A stretch of DNA of 64,000 nucleotides from Burkholderia cepacia ATCC 25416 (GCF_001411495.1 NZ_CP012982.1:1426001-1490000); one strand, 5' to 3'; positions 15,791-25,218 are shown, numbered from the stretch's first letter. Numbers and translations are program-made. Notes: generated by a model from the letters alone, not told the origin.

Positions 15791-16612
15791 GTGCCTACGA
15801 CTCACACCGATCACGCCGGCAACGAGCCCGATTCGCCGGCCGAAGAAGCGTCCAGCGGCGTCGCCGTCCTCGATCGCGCGTTCGCGATCCTCCGCGCCTT
15901 CGGGCAGACCGACGACCGGCTGTCGCTCGCGGAGCTGTCGCGCCGCACCGGGCTGTACAAGAGCACGATCCTGCGCCTGCTCGCCGCGCTCGAGCATGGT
16001 GGCTTCATGCGCAAGCTCGACGACGGCCAGTACGCGATCGGGCACGAGCCGCTGCGGCTCGCCGCGCTGTACCAGCGTTCGTTCCGGGTCGGCCCGGTGG
16101 TCGAGCCGCTGCTCGAAACGCTCAGCCGCGAACTCGGCGAAACGGCATCGTTCTACGTGCGACAGGGCGACATGCGCTCGGTGCTGTACCGGGTCGAGCC
16201 CGCCCGCGCGGTGCGCGTGTCGATTCGTGTCGGCGAGGAATTTCCGGTTCGCCAGGGCGCGTCCGGGAAGGTGCTGCTGGCGTTCACCGACACGCAGGAT
16301 GCGCAATGGCACGACGTGCGCGAACGACTCTGGGCCGCGTCGTACGGCGAGCGCGACCCCGAGACGGCTTCGGCGTCCGTACCCGTGTTCGGTGCGGCCG
16401 GCGAGTGTGTCGGCGCGCTGACCGTGTCGGGCCCGAAATCGCGGCTCGCCGCCGCACCGGCCATGGCGGCAGCGCTCGCGATGCTGCTGCCGCTCGCGCA
16501 GAAGGCGACCGTGGCGCTCGGCGGCGCAGGCGCGCGCTACGATGCGGCGGCCGTACGTGACAGCCTCGCGCAGTTCGCGCCGGCAGCAGGCCACGGCGAC
16601 ACGGCGTCATGA
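15791..16612 (+). CDS. IclR-family transcriptional regulator
   Basis: The 273-residue protein has an N-terminal winged helix (AVLDRAFAILRAFG, then LSLAELSRRTGLYKSTILRLLAAL, about 45-70) and a C-terminal IclR effector domain (RVGEEFPVRQGASGKVLLAF). The start codon is GTG at 15791 behind GAAGGAAG. It is divergent from the lyase/CoA-transferase operon across 172 bp holding three copies of one operator. It therefore most likely controls that operon in response to its acid or CoA ester, and represses itself. Confidence 0.92.
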   Translation: MPTTHTDHAGNEPDSPAEEASSGVAVLDRAFAILRAFGQTDDRLSLAELSRRTGLYKSTILRLLAALEHGGFMRKLDDGQYAIGHEPLRLAALYQRSFRVGPVVEPLLETLSRELGETASFYVRQGDMRSVLYRVEPARAVRVSIRVGEEFPVRQGASGKVLLAFTDTQDAQWHDVRERLWAASYGERDPETASASVPVFGAAGECVGALTVSGPKSRLAAAPAMAAALAMLLPLAQKATVALGGAGARYDAAAVRDSLAQFAPAAGHGDTAS

Positions 16613-16764
16613 CCGGCGGCGCGCGCCCCGCCACGCAACAGCGCTACAGCAACAACGCAAAGGGCAGCCGCGTGCGACACTGGCCGCCGATGCATGCATC
16701 GCGCGCCGCCTGCGGGCGTGCCGCGCATGCCACCGCCAACCGGACACCCATGAGGGCAGCCACC

Positions 16765-17403
16765 ATGAACGCCGCGCGCACCGCCATCTGGTATTTCGAT
16801 TTCGTGTCGCCATTCGCCTACCTGCAGCAGGAACAGTTCGACCGGTTGCCGGCCGCCGCCGCGTTCGAGCCGCGGCCCATCGTGCTCGGCGCACTACTCT
16901 CACACTGGGGCCAGAAAGCGCCGGCCGAGATCGCGGCGAAACGCGTCTTCACCTATCGCCACGCGCAATATCGCGCGGACAAGCTCGGCATTACGTTCCG
17001 GATGCCGCCCGCGCACCCGTTCAATCCGATCAGGCCGCTGCGTCTCGCGATCGCGATGGGCAGTTCGCCCGACGCGATCCGCCGGATCTTCCGGCATATC
17101 TGGCGCGACGGCCAGGACGTGTCGACGCCGGAAGGCTTCGCCGCACTGTGCGAAGCCGTCGGCTTCCCGGAAGGCGTGACGGCCGTCGAAGCCCAGCCGG
17201 TCAAGGACGCGCTGCGCGCGAACACCGACGATGCGATCGCGCACGGCGTATTCGGCGTGCCGACCTTCGAACTCGACGGCGACCTGTTCTGGGGCGAGGA
17301 TGCGACCGACATGTTCGCCGACTGCGCGACGTCGCGCGCGTGGCTCGATTCGCCCGAAGTGCGCCGCATCAGCGCACTGCCCGAAGGCATCCGGCGCGGC
17401 TGA
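16765..17403 (+). CDS. 2-hydroxychromene-2-carboxylate isomerase / DsbA-like (kappa GST fold)
   Basis: The 212-residue protein opens IWYFDFVSPFAYLQ, where the Ser of the SPF segment replaces the DsbA Cys and activates glutathione in this family. It has FRMPPAHPFNPIRPLRLA mid-protein and ends GVFGVPTFELDGDLFWGEDATDM. The named reaction isomerises a chromene carboxylate in naphthalene breakdown using GSH, but many paralogs work elsewhere. ATG 16765 gives the standard N-terminus; ATG 16750 is an alternative. No naphthalene genes are near. It sits close to other GSH enzymes (GST, persulfide dioxygenase). Confidence 0.82.
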   Translation: MNAARTAIWYFDFVSPFAYLQQEQFDRLPAAAAFEPRPIVLGALLSHWGQKAPAEIAAKRVFTYRHAQYRADKLGITFRMPPAHPFNPIRPLRLAIAMGSSPDAIRRIFRHIWRDGQDVSTPEGFAALCEAVGFPEGVTAVEAQPVKDALRANTDDAIAHGVFGVPTFELDGDLFWGEDATDMFADCATSRAWLDSPEVRRISALPEGIRRG

Positions 17404-17878
17404 CGGCGCCGCGGCCGTCCGGCGCTCACGGCACGAATCCGGCGCCGCCGAATTTCCGCACCGCACGCACGTGGCGGGCAGGCCCACAGGGCTTGCCCGC
17501 CTTTTCTTTTATTTTCGATCGGCGCACGCATGACGCCGCGCCGCCCGGCAGATTCGCGCGCATCCGGCGCGAGAACCGCTCATCCGGTGCAAGATCCAGA
17601 CCGGCCCGCGCGACTGTCCAGTTCTACCGATTATTTTTCCGATGGCCGCGCGCATCGACGCGGAAATATCGGACGATTCCGTTCCCCCCGCCACACGGCG
17701 CTCGCCCATCCGGCCCCACCGCACAGCCCCGTTTCATCAGGGGATTCCCGGTATTTTTTCGCATTTTCTTCGAAATAACGGGTGACATACTTGCCCCCCG
17801 TTGCGCTCCGGTGCGAGCGCGCTTCCAGATCCGGCCGGCCGTGCGCGATGCATCGGGCGTCCGCCGGGATCGCACGAC
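17404..17878. other. 475-bp intergenic stretch
   Basis: It holds the strong terminator at 17473-17515. The remaining 360 bp before the PAP2 gene is less GC-rich in places (TTATTTTTCC near 17630) but shows no gene, repeat or promoter I can defend. Confidence 0.5.
17473..17515 (+). terminator. Rho-independent terminator after the isomerase gene
   Basis: A 13-bp stem (17473-17485 with 17489-17501, one G-T wobble) closes on a 3-base ACA loop and is followed by CTTTTCTTTTATTTT. This is the clearest intrinsic terminator in the window. Confidence 0.9.
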
Positions 17879-18571
17879 ATGAACAATTTCGATACCACGA
17901 TCCAGACCTTCCTCACCCACATCACGTTCGGACCGCTGATGAATCACGCGATCCGCGTGATCGCGGGCCTGTACACGTTCAAGGGCTTCGTGCTCATTCC
18001 CGTGCTGTGCTGGCTGTGGTTCCAGCCGGGCCCGAACCGCGAGCGGCAGCGCGAGCTGGTCGTCGCGACGATCGCGAGCGGGCTCGTCGCGCTCGCGTTC
18101 GGCCGGCTGCTCGCCCAGGTGCTGCCGTTCCGCGTGCGGCCGATCTACAACCCCGAACTGCACCTGCACTTCCCGTCGGCAGGCCTGCGCGCGGCCACGC
18201 TGCAGGCATGGAGTTCGTTTCCCAGCGATCACGCGATGCTGTGGATGGCGATCGCCACCGGCATCTTCATCATCGCGCGCCGCGTCGGCGTGCTCGCGCT
18301 GCTGTATGCGGTCGTGTTCATCTGCGTACCGCGCGCCTATCTCGGCTTCCACTACCCGACCGACCTGATCGCCGGCGCCGCGATCGGCATCGCGATCGCA
18401 TGGCTGCTGACGCGCGACGCGATCCGCTCGCGTTTCGCGCCGCAGGTGCTGGCGACGATCCGGCGCTTCCCCGCGCCGGCCTATACGCTCGCGTTCCTGC
18501 TGTGCTTCGAACTGATCACGCAGTTCGACGAACTGCTGACGCTCGCGCAGTCGGCCACCCGCACGATGTAA
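17879..18571 (+). CDS. PAP2-family phosphatase (undecaprenyl-diphosphatase-like)
   Basis: The 230-residue membrane protein has the three PAP2 signatures: the RVRP region near residues 85-88, SSFPSDH (S116, D117, H118) and RAYLGFHYPTD (R152, H158, D162). These form the lipid-phosphatase site facing the periplasm. Likely roles are undecaprenyl pyrophosphate recycling or removal of lipid phosphates. An extra hydrophobic C-terminal segment (about 200-220) follows the core. ATG 17879 starts MNNFDTTIQTF. It is alone on its strand. Confidence 0.88.
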   Translation: MNNFDTTIQTFLTHITFGPLMNHAIRVIAGLYTFKGFVLIPVLCWLWFQPGPNRERQRELVVATIASGLVALAFGRLLAQVLPFRVRPIYNPELHLHFPSAGLRAATLQAWSSFPSDHAMLWMAIATGIFIIARRVGVLALLYAVVFICVPRAYLGFHYPTDLIAGAAIGIAIAWLLTRDAIRSRFAPQVLATIRRFPAPAYTLAFLLCFELITQFDELLTLAQSATRTM

Positions 18572-18670
18572 CGGGAGACGCCGCGATGCTGCCGCTGCTT
18601 TCGTTCCGTCGCCCCGGCACGCGCTGCCGGCCATGCGCGGCGTCGGCGCGCCGCGCGACGCCCGCGCCAC

Positions 18671-19330
18671 TCAGTCGCGATCGGGCGCGCCCAGCGGAAA
18701 GAACGGGCGATACGGCCGCGCCTCGTCGACCGCGCGCGCAAACGACGGCCGCGCCAGCAGACGCTTGCGATACGCGATCACGTTCGCGAACGACGGATCG
18801 ATCCGGTGCGTCCAGTCCGCATAGAACAGGAACGGCGCCGCGCCGCAGTCGGCGAGGCTGAAGCGGTCGCCGGCCGCCCATTCGCGATCGGCCATCTTCC
18901 TGTCCAGCCACGCATACGACGTGTCGAGCATCGCGCGCGCATCGGCGACACCGCGCGCATCGCGCTCGGCTTCCGGCCGCAGCGCGTCGAACACGACCTT
19001 CTGCTGCGGCGTCGACACGTAGTTGTCGAAGAAACGATCCATCGTGCGCACCTCGAGCGCCGCGTGCGGATCGTCGGGCAGCAGCCGCACGGGGCCCGGA
19101 TGGTTCAGGCCGAGGTACTCGATGATGATGGACGCCTCGATCACGGTGCGGCCGGCATCGACCAGCACCGGAAAGCGCTTCAGCGGCCACAGCGCGGCCA
19201 GTTCCTGCATCGGCTTCGGATCGTCGTGCGCGAGCACGCGATACGAGAACGGCGTGCCGTTCTCGTACAGCGCGGTCAGCACCTTCTGGCAGTAGGACGA
19301 AAAGGGATGGGCGTAAAGCGTCGGTATCAT
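18671..19330 (-). CDS. Glutathione S-transferase
   Basis: The 219-residue protein has an N-terminal thioredoxin fold (TLYAHPFSSYCQKVLTALYE with Ser/Tyr/Cys near residues 11-14, then KRFPVLVDAGRTVIEASIIIEYL, the GSH-binding P-V and E-A/S motif) and an all-helical C-terminus (REWAAGDRFSLADC). It conjugates or reduces electrophiles with glutathione. It is the third gene of a same-strand set with a 1-Cys peroxiredoxin and a persulfide dioxygenase-rhodanese, suggesting a shared thiol-stress role. Confidence 0.9.
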   Translation of the reverse strand: MIPTLYAHPFSSYCQKVLTALYENGTPFSYRVLAHDDPKPMQELAALWPLKRFPVLVDAGRTVIEASIIIEYLGLNHPGPVRLLPDDPHAALEVRTMDRFFDNYVSTPQQKVVFDALRPEAERDARGVADARAMLDTSYAWLDRKMADREWAAGDRFSLADCGAAPFLFYADWTHRIDPSFANVIAYRKRLLARPSFARAVDEARPYRPFFPLGAPDRD

Positions 19331-19455
19331 CGTGCGGTCTCTCCGGGTTTCGGCGCCGCGTCGTGCGGCGCCACGTGATCGGATACCTTGACGACGAACG
19401 GCACCCGGCCGTTTCGACAGCGGTCCGGAATTTTTTTGTCGTGCGACTTGTGCCG

Positions 19456-20526
19456 TTACGACCGGCCGTCCATCACGACGCGCCCCTCGGCACGCCAGCG
19501 CAGCATCCCGCCGCCGAGATTGGCGACCGTGTCGAAGCCGGCTTTCAGCAGGATCACGGTCGCTTGCGCGGATCGCCCGCCGGCCCGGCACACGGTCACG
19601 ACCGGCCGGTCGCGCGCGATCTCGCCGGCACGCGCGGCCAGTTCGCCGAGCGGAATCGGCATCGCGCCGGGCAGGTGACCGAGCGGGCCCGTGAATTCGT
19701 CCGGCTCGCGCACGTCGACCACCTGCACCGCCTGCAAATGATCCTCGAGCCATTGCGGATCGATTTCCCAGAACCCCGCGAACGTATAGACGAGCGGCGC
19801 CCAGTCGGGTGCCGCCTGCGCATCGGGCGCGTTCGCGGCGACGCCGCATTGCAGGTTCGCCGGCACCGCGACATCGATCTGGCGCGGGTGCGCGAGCCCG
19901 AGGTTGCGCATGTAGCCCGCGAAATCGTCTTCGCTCAGATCGCCGCCGAGGCGCGGATTGAAGCGCCGCTCCTCGCCGACGCTCGTCACCGTGAGCCCGC
20001 GATAGTCGTGCGCCGGATACAGCAGGCACGCGGCCGGTAGCGTGAAGAGCCGGCCGTGCACCGCGCGATACAGCGCGCGCGGGTCGCCCTGCTGGAAGTC
20101 GGTGCGGCCGGTGCCGCGGATCAGCAGGCAATCGCCGGTGAACGCCATCGATTCGTCGTCGAGCACGAGGCTGATGCAGCCGCTCGTGTGGCCGGGCGTC
20201 GCGCGCACGGTCAGGTAGCGCGCGCCGAACGCACAGCGGTCGCCGTCGTTCAGGTAACGATCGGCGCCCTGCGCGCCGCTCGCGGCCGAGATCGCGATCG
20301 TGCTGCCCGTGCGCTGCTTCAGCAGCCACGCGCCCGTCACGTGATCGGCATGCACGTGCGTGTCGACGGTCGCGACGAGCCGCAGCCCGAGCTCGTCGAG
20401 CAGCGCCGCGTCGCGGCGCACCTGCTCGAACACCGGATCGATCAGCAGCGCTTCGCGCGACGCGCGGTCGGCGAGCAGGTACGTATACGTCGACGATTGC
20501 GGGTCGAAGAGTTGCCGGAAGATCAT
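19456..20526 (-). CDS. Persulfide dioxygenase-rhodanese fusion (ETHE1-like MBL domain plus rhodanese)
   Basis: The 356-residue fusion has an MBL-fold persulfide dioxygenase domain (THVHADH at residues 56-62, TPGHTSGC, YPAHDY) then a rhodanese domain whose active loop CRAGGRS puts the catalytic Cys at 313. The first half oxidises glutathione persulfide to sulfite and GSH. The rhodanese half can make or consume the persulfide with thiosulfate. Start at 20526, with GGAGTG upstream. The same fusion is known from Burkholderia. It lies between the 1-Cys peroxiredoxin and the GST on the same strand. Confidence 0.93.
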   Translation of the reverse strand: MIFRQLFDPQSSTYTYLLADRASREALLIDPVFEQVRRDAALLDELGLRLVATVDTHVHADHVTGAWLLKQRTGSTIAISAASGAQGADRYLNDGDRCAFGARYLTVRATPGHTSGCISLVLDDESMAFTGDCLLIRGTGRTDFQQGDPRALYRAVHGRLFTLPAACLLYPAHDYRGLTVTSVGEERRFNPRLGGDLSEDDFAGYMRNLGLAHPRQIDVAVPANLQCGVAANAPDAQAAPDWAPLVYTFAGFWEIDPQWLEDHLQAVQVVDVREPDEFTGPLGHLPGAMPIPLGELAARAGEIARDRPVVTVCRAGGRSAQATVILLKAGFDTVANLGGGMLRWRAEGRVVMDGRS

Positions 20527-20650
20527 CGCGAAGTCACTCCGTCGCTGGTTGATGCGCATTGTCCGGCCCGCGCCGCCGCTATCGCCGCGGCCGCCGCGCG
20601 GGCCGCCCCGTCGTGGTCCTGCACTGCCGGCATCCGGCCGGCACGGCGCG

Positions 20651-21304
20651 TCAGCCCGGCTGCGTCACGTAACGCAGGTACGGCTTCAGCGTCCGGAAGC
20701 CCTGCGGATACTTCTGCTTCGCCGCATCGTCCGACACCGACGTCGGAATGATGACATCGTCGCCGGGCCGCCAGTTGACCGGCGTCGCCACCGTATGCTG
20801 CGCGTTGAGCTGCAACGCGTCGAGCAGGCGCAGCACCTCGTCGAAATTGCGTCCCGCGCTCATCGGATAAACGAGCATCGCCTTGACCTTCTTGTCCGGC
20901 CCGATGACGAACACCGAGCGCACGGTCGCGTTGTCGACCGCCGTGCGCGGGCCGCCGCTCGCGTTCGGATGAATCATGTCGTACAGCTTCGCGACCTTCA
21001 GCTCGTCGTCGCCGATCAGCGGATAGTTGACCGCGTGACCCTGCGTCTCGGCGATATCCGCCACCCACTTCCGGTGATCGCTGACCGGATCGATCGACAG
21101 CCCGATGATCTTCGTGTTGCGCTTGTCGAATTCCGGCTTGAGCCCGGCCATGTAGCCGAGTTCGGTCGTGCATACCGGCGTGAAATCCTTCGGATGGGAA
21201 AACAGGATCGCCCAATGGTCGCCGATCCATTCATGAAAGCGGATCGTTCCCTCGGTGGTCTCCGCGGTGAAATCGGGCGCGTCCTCGCCTAGTCGAATCG
21301 ACAT
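20651..21304 (-). CDS. 1-Cys peroxiredoxin (Prx6 type)
   Basis: The 217-residue protein has the peroxidatic motif SHPKDFTPVCTTELG with Cys45. The long C-terminal Prx6 arm (NWRPGDDVIIPTSVSDDAAKQKYP) is complete. It reduces peroxides, usually recycled by glutathione with a GST. GGAG lies ten bases before ATG 21304. The persulfide dioxygenase and GST follow on the same strand with 125-bp gaps, so they could share a promoter or be expressed separately. Confidence 0.93.
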   Translation of the reverse strand: MSIRLGEDAPDFTAETTEGTIRFHEWIGDHWAILFSHPKDFTPVCTTELGYMAGLKPEFDKRNTKIIGLSIDPVSDHRKWVADIAETQGHAVNYPLIGDDELKVAKLYDMIHPNASGGPRTAVDNATVRSVFVIGPDKKVKAMLVYPMSAGRNFDEVLRLLDALQLNAQHTVATPVNWRPGDDVIIPTSVSDDAAKQKYPQGFRTLKPYLRYVTQPG

Positions 21305-21597
21305 GTTCGTCTCCGTCAAATGGGAATCGTCACGACGCCCGCGCCGCGGCTTGCGCGCGACGCGCGATCGTCCGCGCGCGGAGTGCAGGCATGGCACATG
21401 CCCGGGTTCCGCGCGTTCATATAGCCTAGTTCAAAATGCGCGCACCACCGGGATGCGGCGTGCGGTGTGCGTCATGCCTTGGCCGACTCCGACGACGAAT
21501 GCGGCACGGCAGCACGATGCGCCGCAACCGGGCGCGCGCGCGGGCTGCCTTACACTAGCGGCTCCTCTCGTCTTACGTTCACAGGAATGCCGCCGAC

Positions 21598-22503
21598 ATG
21601 TCGATGACGATCGATCCGAAGCAGGCCGCCGCACTGCTGGCCGTCGCCGACACGGGCAGCTTCGAGCAGGCGGCCGTGCGCCTGCACGTGACCGCATCAG
21701 CGGTCACACAGCGGGTCCGCGCACTGGAAGCGAGCCTCGGCACGCCGCTCGTGCTGCGCACGCGGCCGTGCCGCCCGACGGTGGCCGGGCAGCGCGTGCT
21801 GCAGCACCTTCGCCGCGTCGCGCTGCTGCAGGCCGACCTGCAAAGCACGCTCGCGACCGAGCGCGAATCGCCGATCTCGGTCACGATCGCGCTCAATTCC
21901 GACAGCCTCGGCACGTGGTTTCTCCCGGCACTGACGTCCGTACTCGCCGGCGAGCGCATCCTGTTCGAGCTGATCGTCGAAGACCAGGACCACACGTTCG
22001 CGCTGCTCGAAAGCGGGATGGCGGTGGGCTGCGTGACGACCGAGCCGAAGCCGATGCGCGGCTGCCTCGCGACGCCGCTCGGCACGATGCGCTACCGGCT
22101 GCTCGCGGCCGCCGCGTTCGCGGTGCGCTGGTTCCCGCGCGGGCTGAACCGCACGAGCGCGCGCAAGGCGCCCGTCGTCGCGTACTCGCGACGCGATACG
22201 CTGCAGTCGTCGTTCCTGAAGGAGAAGTTCGGGCTGCCCGAGGGCGCCTACCCGTGCCATTACGTGCCGGGCACCCATTCGCACTTCGCGGCGGTGCGGC
22301 ACGGGCTCGGCTACGCGATGGTGCCGGAGCCGCTGATCGGCGCCGCGCCGCTCGACGCGCAGGGGCTCGTCGATCTGGCGCCCGCGCATCCGACCGACGT
22401 CACGCTGTACTGGCACGCGTGGACCGTGCAGTCGCCGACGATGGCGTCGTTGTCCGAACGCGTCGTCGAGGCGGCGCGCCGGCTGCTCGCGCCGCTGCCG
22501 TGA
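21598..22503 (+). CDS. argP: LysR-family regulator ArgP
   Basis: The 301-residue LTTR carries the ArgP/LysG HTH (DPKQAAALLAVADTGSFEQAAVRLHVTASAVTQRVRALE, about 6-44) and the subfamily segment SVTIALNSDSLGTWFLPAL. ArgP senses lysine and arginine and normally activates the exporter gene lysE/argO. No exporter is adjacent here, and the neighbours concern thiols, so its target lies elsewhere. Start at 21598 or 21604. Confidence 0.88.
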   Translation: MSMTIDPKQAAALLAVADTGSFEQAAVRLHVTASAVTQRVRALEASLGTPLVLRTRPCRPTVAGQRVLQHLRRVALLQADLQSTLATERESPISVTIALNSDSLGTWFLPALTSVLAGERILFELIVEDQDHTFALLESGMAVGCVTTEPKPMRGCLATPLGTMRYRLLAAAAFAVRWFPRGLNRTSARKAPVVAYSRRDTLQSSFLKEKFGLPEGAYPCHYVPGTHSHFAAVRHGLGYAMVPEPLIGAAPLDAQGLVDLAPAHPTDVTLYWHAWTVQSPTMASLSERVVEAARRLLAPLP

Positions 22504-22585
22504 CGCGCGGGTGATCGACACCGCCGGGGCGGTGCATGGCGCGCGGCGCGGTACGCATCGCAGCGAGAAACCCTGCCGCGCCGCC

Positions 22586-22591
22586 TATACT
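22586..22591 (+). promoter_or_regulatory. Possible -10 element for the DUF1059 gene
   Basis: TATACT matches the -10 consensus in five of six positions and lies 78 bp upstream of the ATG. No good -35 accompanies it, so this is tentative. Confidence 0.35.
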
Positions 22592-22669
22592 TTTTCCATC
22601 GGCCTCGCGAACGCACCGCGCGGCCGATCACGCACATCCTGCCGTTCCCTTTCCCGCAAGGAGAACATC

Positions 22670-22882
22670 ATGTCCCGCCGCTATATCGATTGCCGAGAGT
22701 TTCCCAGCGCGACGCATTGCTCGGTCGCGATTTCCGCCGACTCCGACAACGAACTGCTGGAGGCCGCCGTGCAACACGCGGTGCTGGTGCACCAGCACAC
22801 CGACAGCGCCGAACTGCGCACGCAACTGAAAGCGCTGTTCCGCGACGGCACGCCCCCCGCCGACGCACCCCGGCAAGCGTAA
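22670..22882 (+). CDS. DUF1059 family small protein
   Basis: The 70-residue protein opens SRRYIDCREFPSATHCSVAIS, with the two conserved cysteines (8, 17), and ends with an ELRTQLKALF helix. This matches DUF1059, small soluble proteins with no known function. AAGGAG precedes the ATG. It is convergent with the threonine aldolase gene. Confidence 0.85.
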   Translation: MSRRYIDCREFPSATHCSVAISADSDNELLEAAVQHAVLVHQHTDSAELRTQLKALFRDGTPPADAPRQA

Positions 22883-22996
22883 TCCGCCGGCTCGCCCGAT
22901 ATCGACAGACGGGTTGCCCCGTCGCCCCCGTCGCCTCTTCGCTCCCTGCTTCGCGCCACCTCGTGCCGGCTCTCCCGCCGGCCGGCGCATTCCCCG

Positions 22997-24010
22997 TTAC
23001 GCGCGGCGCTGCGCGAAATACGCGCCGACCGCGTCGACGAAGGTATCGATGTCCGCGCGCGACACGTCGCAGTGCGTGACGAAGCGCGACGCGTACAGCA
23101 TCTGCGTGAGGATCCCGCGTTCCTTGAGCCACGCCTCGAGCGGCGCGCAATCGGCTTCGGGGAATTGCGCGAACACCATGTTCGTCGCGTGCGACAGCAC
23201 CTTCACCGCGTCGATGCGCGCGAGGCCCGCCGCGAGATGCGCGGCGTTCGCGTGATCGTCCGCGAGCCGCTCGACGTTGTGGTCGAGCGCATACAGGCAC
23301 GCGGCCGCGAGAATGCCCGACTGCCGCATCGCGCCGCCGAGCACCTTGCGCCAGCGCTGCGCGCGCTCGATCAGCACGCGGTTGCCGACCAGCACCGAGC
23401 CGACCGGTGTACCGAGCCCTTTCGAGAAGCAGATCGACACGGTGTCGAACGGCGCGCACAGCTCGGCGATCGAACGGCCCGACGCGACGGCGGCGTTGCA
23501 CACGCGCGCGCCGTCGAGATGCAGCGCCAACCCGCGGCTGCGCGCGAACGCGGTGGCTTCCTGGACATAGCCTTCCGGCAAGACCTGGCCGCCGATCGTG
23601 TTTTCCAGCGCGAGCAGGCGCGTGCGGGCAAAGTGATTGTCGATCGGCTTGATCGCCGCGGCGATCTTCGCGAGCGGCAGCGTGCCGTCCGGCGCGTTCT
23701 CGATCGGCTGCGGCTGGATGCTGCCCAGCACGGCCGCACCGCCGCCTTCGTACTTGTAGGTGTGCGCGAGCTGGCCGACGATGTACTCGTCGCCGCGTTC
23801 GCAATGGGCCATCAGCGCGGCGAGGTTGCTCTGCGTGCCGCTCGGGAAGAACAGGCCGGCTTCCTTGCCGGCGCGCTCGGCCATCACCGCCTGCAGGCGC
23901 AGCACGGTCGGGTCGTCACCCCATACGTCGTCGCCGACTTCGGCGGCAGTCATCGCGGCCAGCATTGCCTGGCTCGGACGTGTCACGGTATCGCTGCGTA
24001 AATCGATCAT
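22997..24010 (-). CDS. ltaE: Low-specificity L-threonine aldolase
   Basis: The 337-residue PLP enzyme has the N-terminus MIDLRSDTVTRPSQAML, the stacking histidine H83 in AHTYKYE, D166 in HLDGAR contacting the PLP ring nitrogen, and the Schiff-base lysine K197 in SICFSKGLGTP. It cleaves L-threonine or allo-threonine to glycine and acetaldehyde. It is a single gene with no operon partner. Confidence 0.95.
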   Translation of the reverse strand: MIDLRSDTVTRPSQAMLAAMTAAEVGDDVWGDDPTVLRLQAVMAERAGKEAGLFFPSGTQSNLAALMAHCERGDEYIVGQLAHTYKYEGGGAAVLGSIQPQPIENAPDGTLPLAKIAAAIKPIDNHFARTRLLALENTIGGQVLPEGYVQEATAFARSRGLALHLDGARVCNAAVASGRSIAELCAPFDTVSICFSKGLGTPVGSVLVGNRVLIERAQRWRKVLGGAMRQSGILAAACLYALDHNVERLADDHANAAHLAAGLARIDAVKVLSHATNMVFAQFPEADCAPLEAWLKERGILTQMLYASRFVTHCDVSRADIDTFVDAVGAYFAQRRA

Positions 24011-24168
24011 CGCTGAGTCCTGGGTAAACGCGGACCGGAACCGATGCGCCCGGCCCTGCCGAAACGAGACTCAGAGTGTACGCAATTCACGCAGCGTGTG
24101 TGTGCCGACGGCCGACGCGAGCACGGCGCACCGGCATGCGATGCGGCACGCCGCCGCCCGGGCCGCCG

Positions 24169-24723
24169 TCAGTAGCGCGGCGGCGGCGGCTGGACACCCG
24201 CCGGCGGCATCGGCGGTGCCGCGCGCGGTGCGCCGCCGTATCCGCCACCGCCGTATCCGCCGCCCCCACCGCCGCCGCTCATCCCGCCCGGCACCGGCAC
24301 GCGGTTGCCGGTCGCGTACATGCATTGCAGGTAGCCGTAGTCGTAGCGGCGCTGGATGTCGTAGGCCGAGCCTTGCGCCGCACCGGCGCCGACCACGCTG
24401 CCCGCGAGCAGCCCCGCGCCTGCGCCGACGGCCGCACCCGTGCCGCCGTTGAACGCCGCGCCGGCCGCCGCCCCGAGCGCGGTGCCGACGGCCGCGCTGC
24501 CGACCGCGCTCGCGGTCGACGCCTGCCCGGCACTCACGCCGCCCGATTGCTCGAACGCGTATTGACGGCAGTTCGCATCGTCGGCACGGAACTGGTCGAA
24601 CGACTTGCCGGTGCCGGGCAGCGCCATCACGCTCGGCCCGGCCGGCATGTACGCGCACGCGCCGAGCAGGCCGGCCAGCGCCAGCGCGGCCGGCACGCGC
24701 AGTGGTCGAAACAGGGATTTCAT
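24169..24723 (-). CDS. Glycine-zipper outer-membrane lipoprotein
   Basis: The 184-residue protein has a lipoprotein signal with lipobox LGAC at about residues 20-23. Two glycine-zipper stretches (AVGSAAVGTALGAAAGAAF and GAAVGAGAGLLAGSVVGAG, about 72-112) could insert in a membrane. A Gly-rich/Pro-rich tail (GGYGG repeats, then PPPPRY) is low complexity. Probably an envelope protein. It starts 13 bp after the stop of the next envelope gene, so they form a pair. Confidence 0.8.
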   Translation of the reverse strand: MKSLFRPLRVPAALALAGLLGACAYMPAGPSVMALPGTGKSFDQFRADDANCRQYAFEQSGGVSAGQASTASAVGSAAVGTALGAAAGAAFNGGTGAAVGAGAGLLAGSVVGAGAAQGSAYDIQRRYDYGYLQCMYATGNRVPVPGGMSGGGGGGGYGGGGYGGAPRAAPPMPPAGVQPPPPRY

Positions 24724-24736
24724 CGTCGCGCCTCCG

Positions 24737-25063
24737 TCACTGCGGCCGTGCCGGCACCGATCGCCAGCCCGACTTGCAGGTCTTCACATGCGGGTAGTAA
24801 TGCTTCGACGCGTCGCAGTAGTACCAGACGTTCGCGTCGCCGTCGTCCTGCGGCTGACCTTTCTCGACGTACTCGGGCGGCGGCCCCGGGTCGACGGGTA
24901 CCGCGACGACGGGCGGCGGGTAGTAATAAGGCGCAGGGACGACGGGGTAGTAATACGGGTAGCCGGGGCCGACATAGACCCCGACCCGGGCGGCATGCGC
25001 CACGCCGCCCGTCGCGATCGCCACTGCGGCCACCGCGCCCAGTGCGAGCTTCAATCCATTCAC
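24737..25063 (-). CDS. Secreted Pro/Tyr-rich hypothetical protein
   Basis: The 108-residue protein has a signal peptide (about 1-24, ending VAHA). A Pro-Tyr-rich segment (residues 30-55) follows, then a small C-terminal domain with WYYCDASKHYYPHVKTCKSGW that has two cysteines likely to form a disulfide. This tail is common in Burkholderia exported proteins of unknown function. It is translated just before the glycine-zipper lipoprotein and is divergent from the cio operon. Confidence 0.75.
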   Translation of the reverse strand: MNGLKLALGAVAAVAIATGGVAHAARVGVYVGPGYPYYYPVVPAPYYYPPPVVAVPVDPGPPPEYVEKGQPQDDGDANVWYYCDASKHYYPHVKTCKSGWRSVPARPQ

Positions 25064-25218
25064 GTCACGTTCTCCGGCTGGCGGTTCGTCGATGCGAACC
25101 CGACATACCGAACGCTACGCCGCGCGCGATCCGTCATCCATTACGGGCGCACGCGCCAATGTTGCGCGGCGTTACCGATGTGACAGACCCCATCACCCGC
25201 GGCCCGCCGGCGCGAGCG

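Noticed and set aside
16765..17403. Naphthalene-degradation gene (nahD)
   Set aside because: The family fits, but no other aromatic-degradation genes are near, and the family has many non-naphthalene paralogs.
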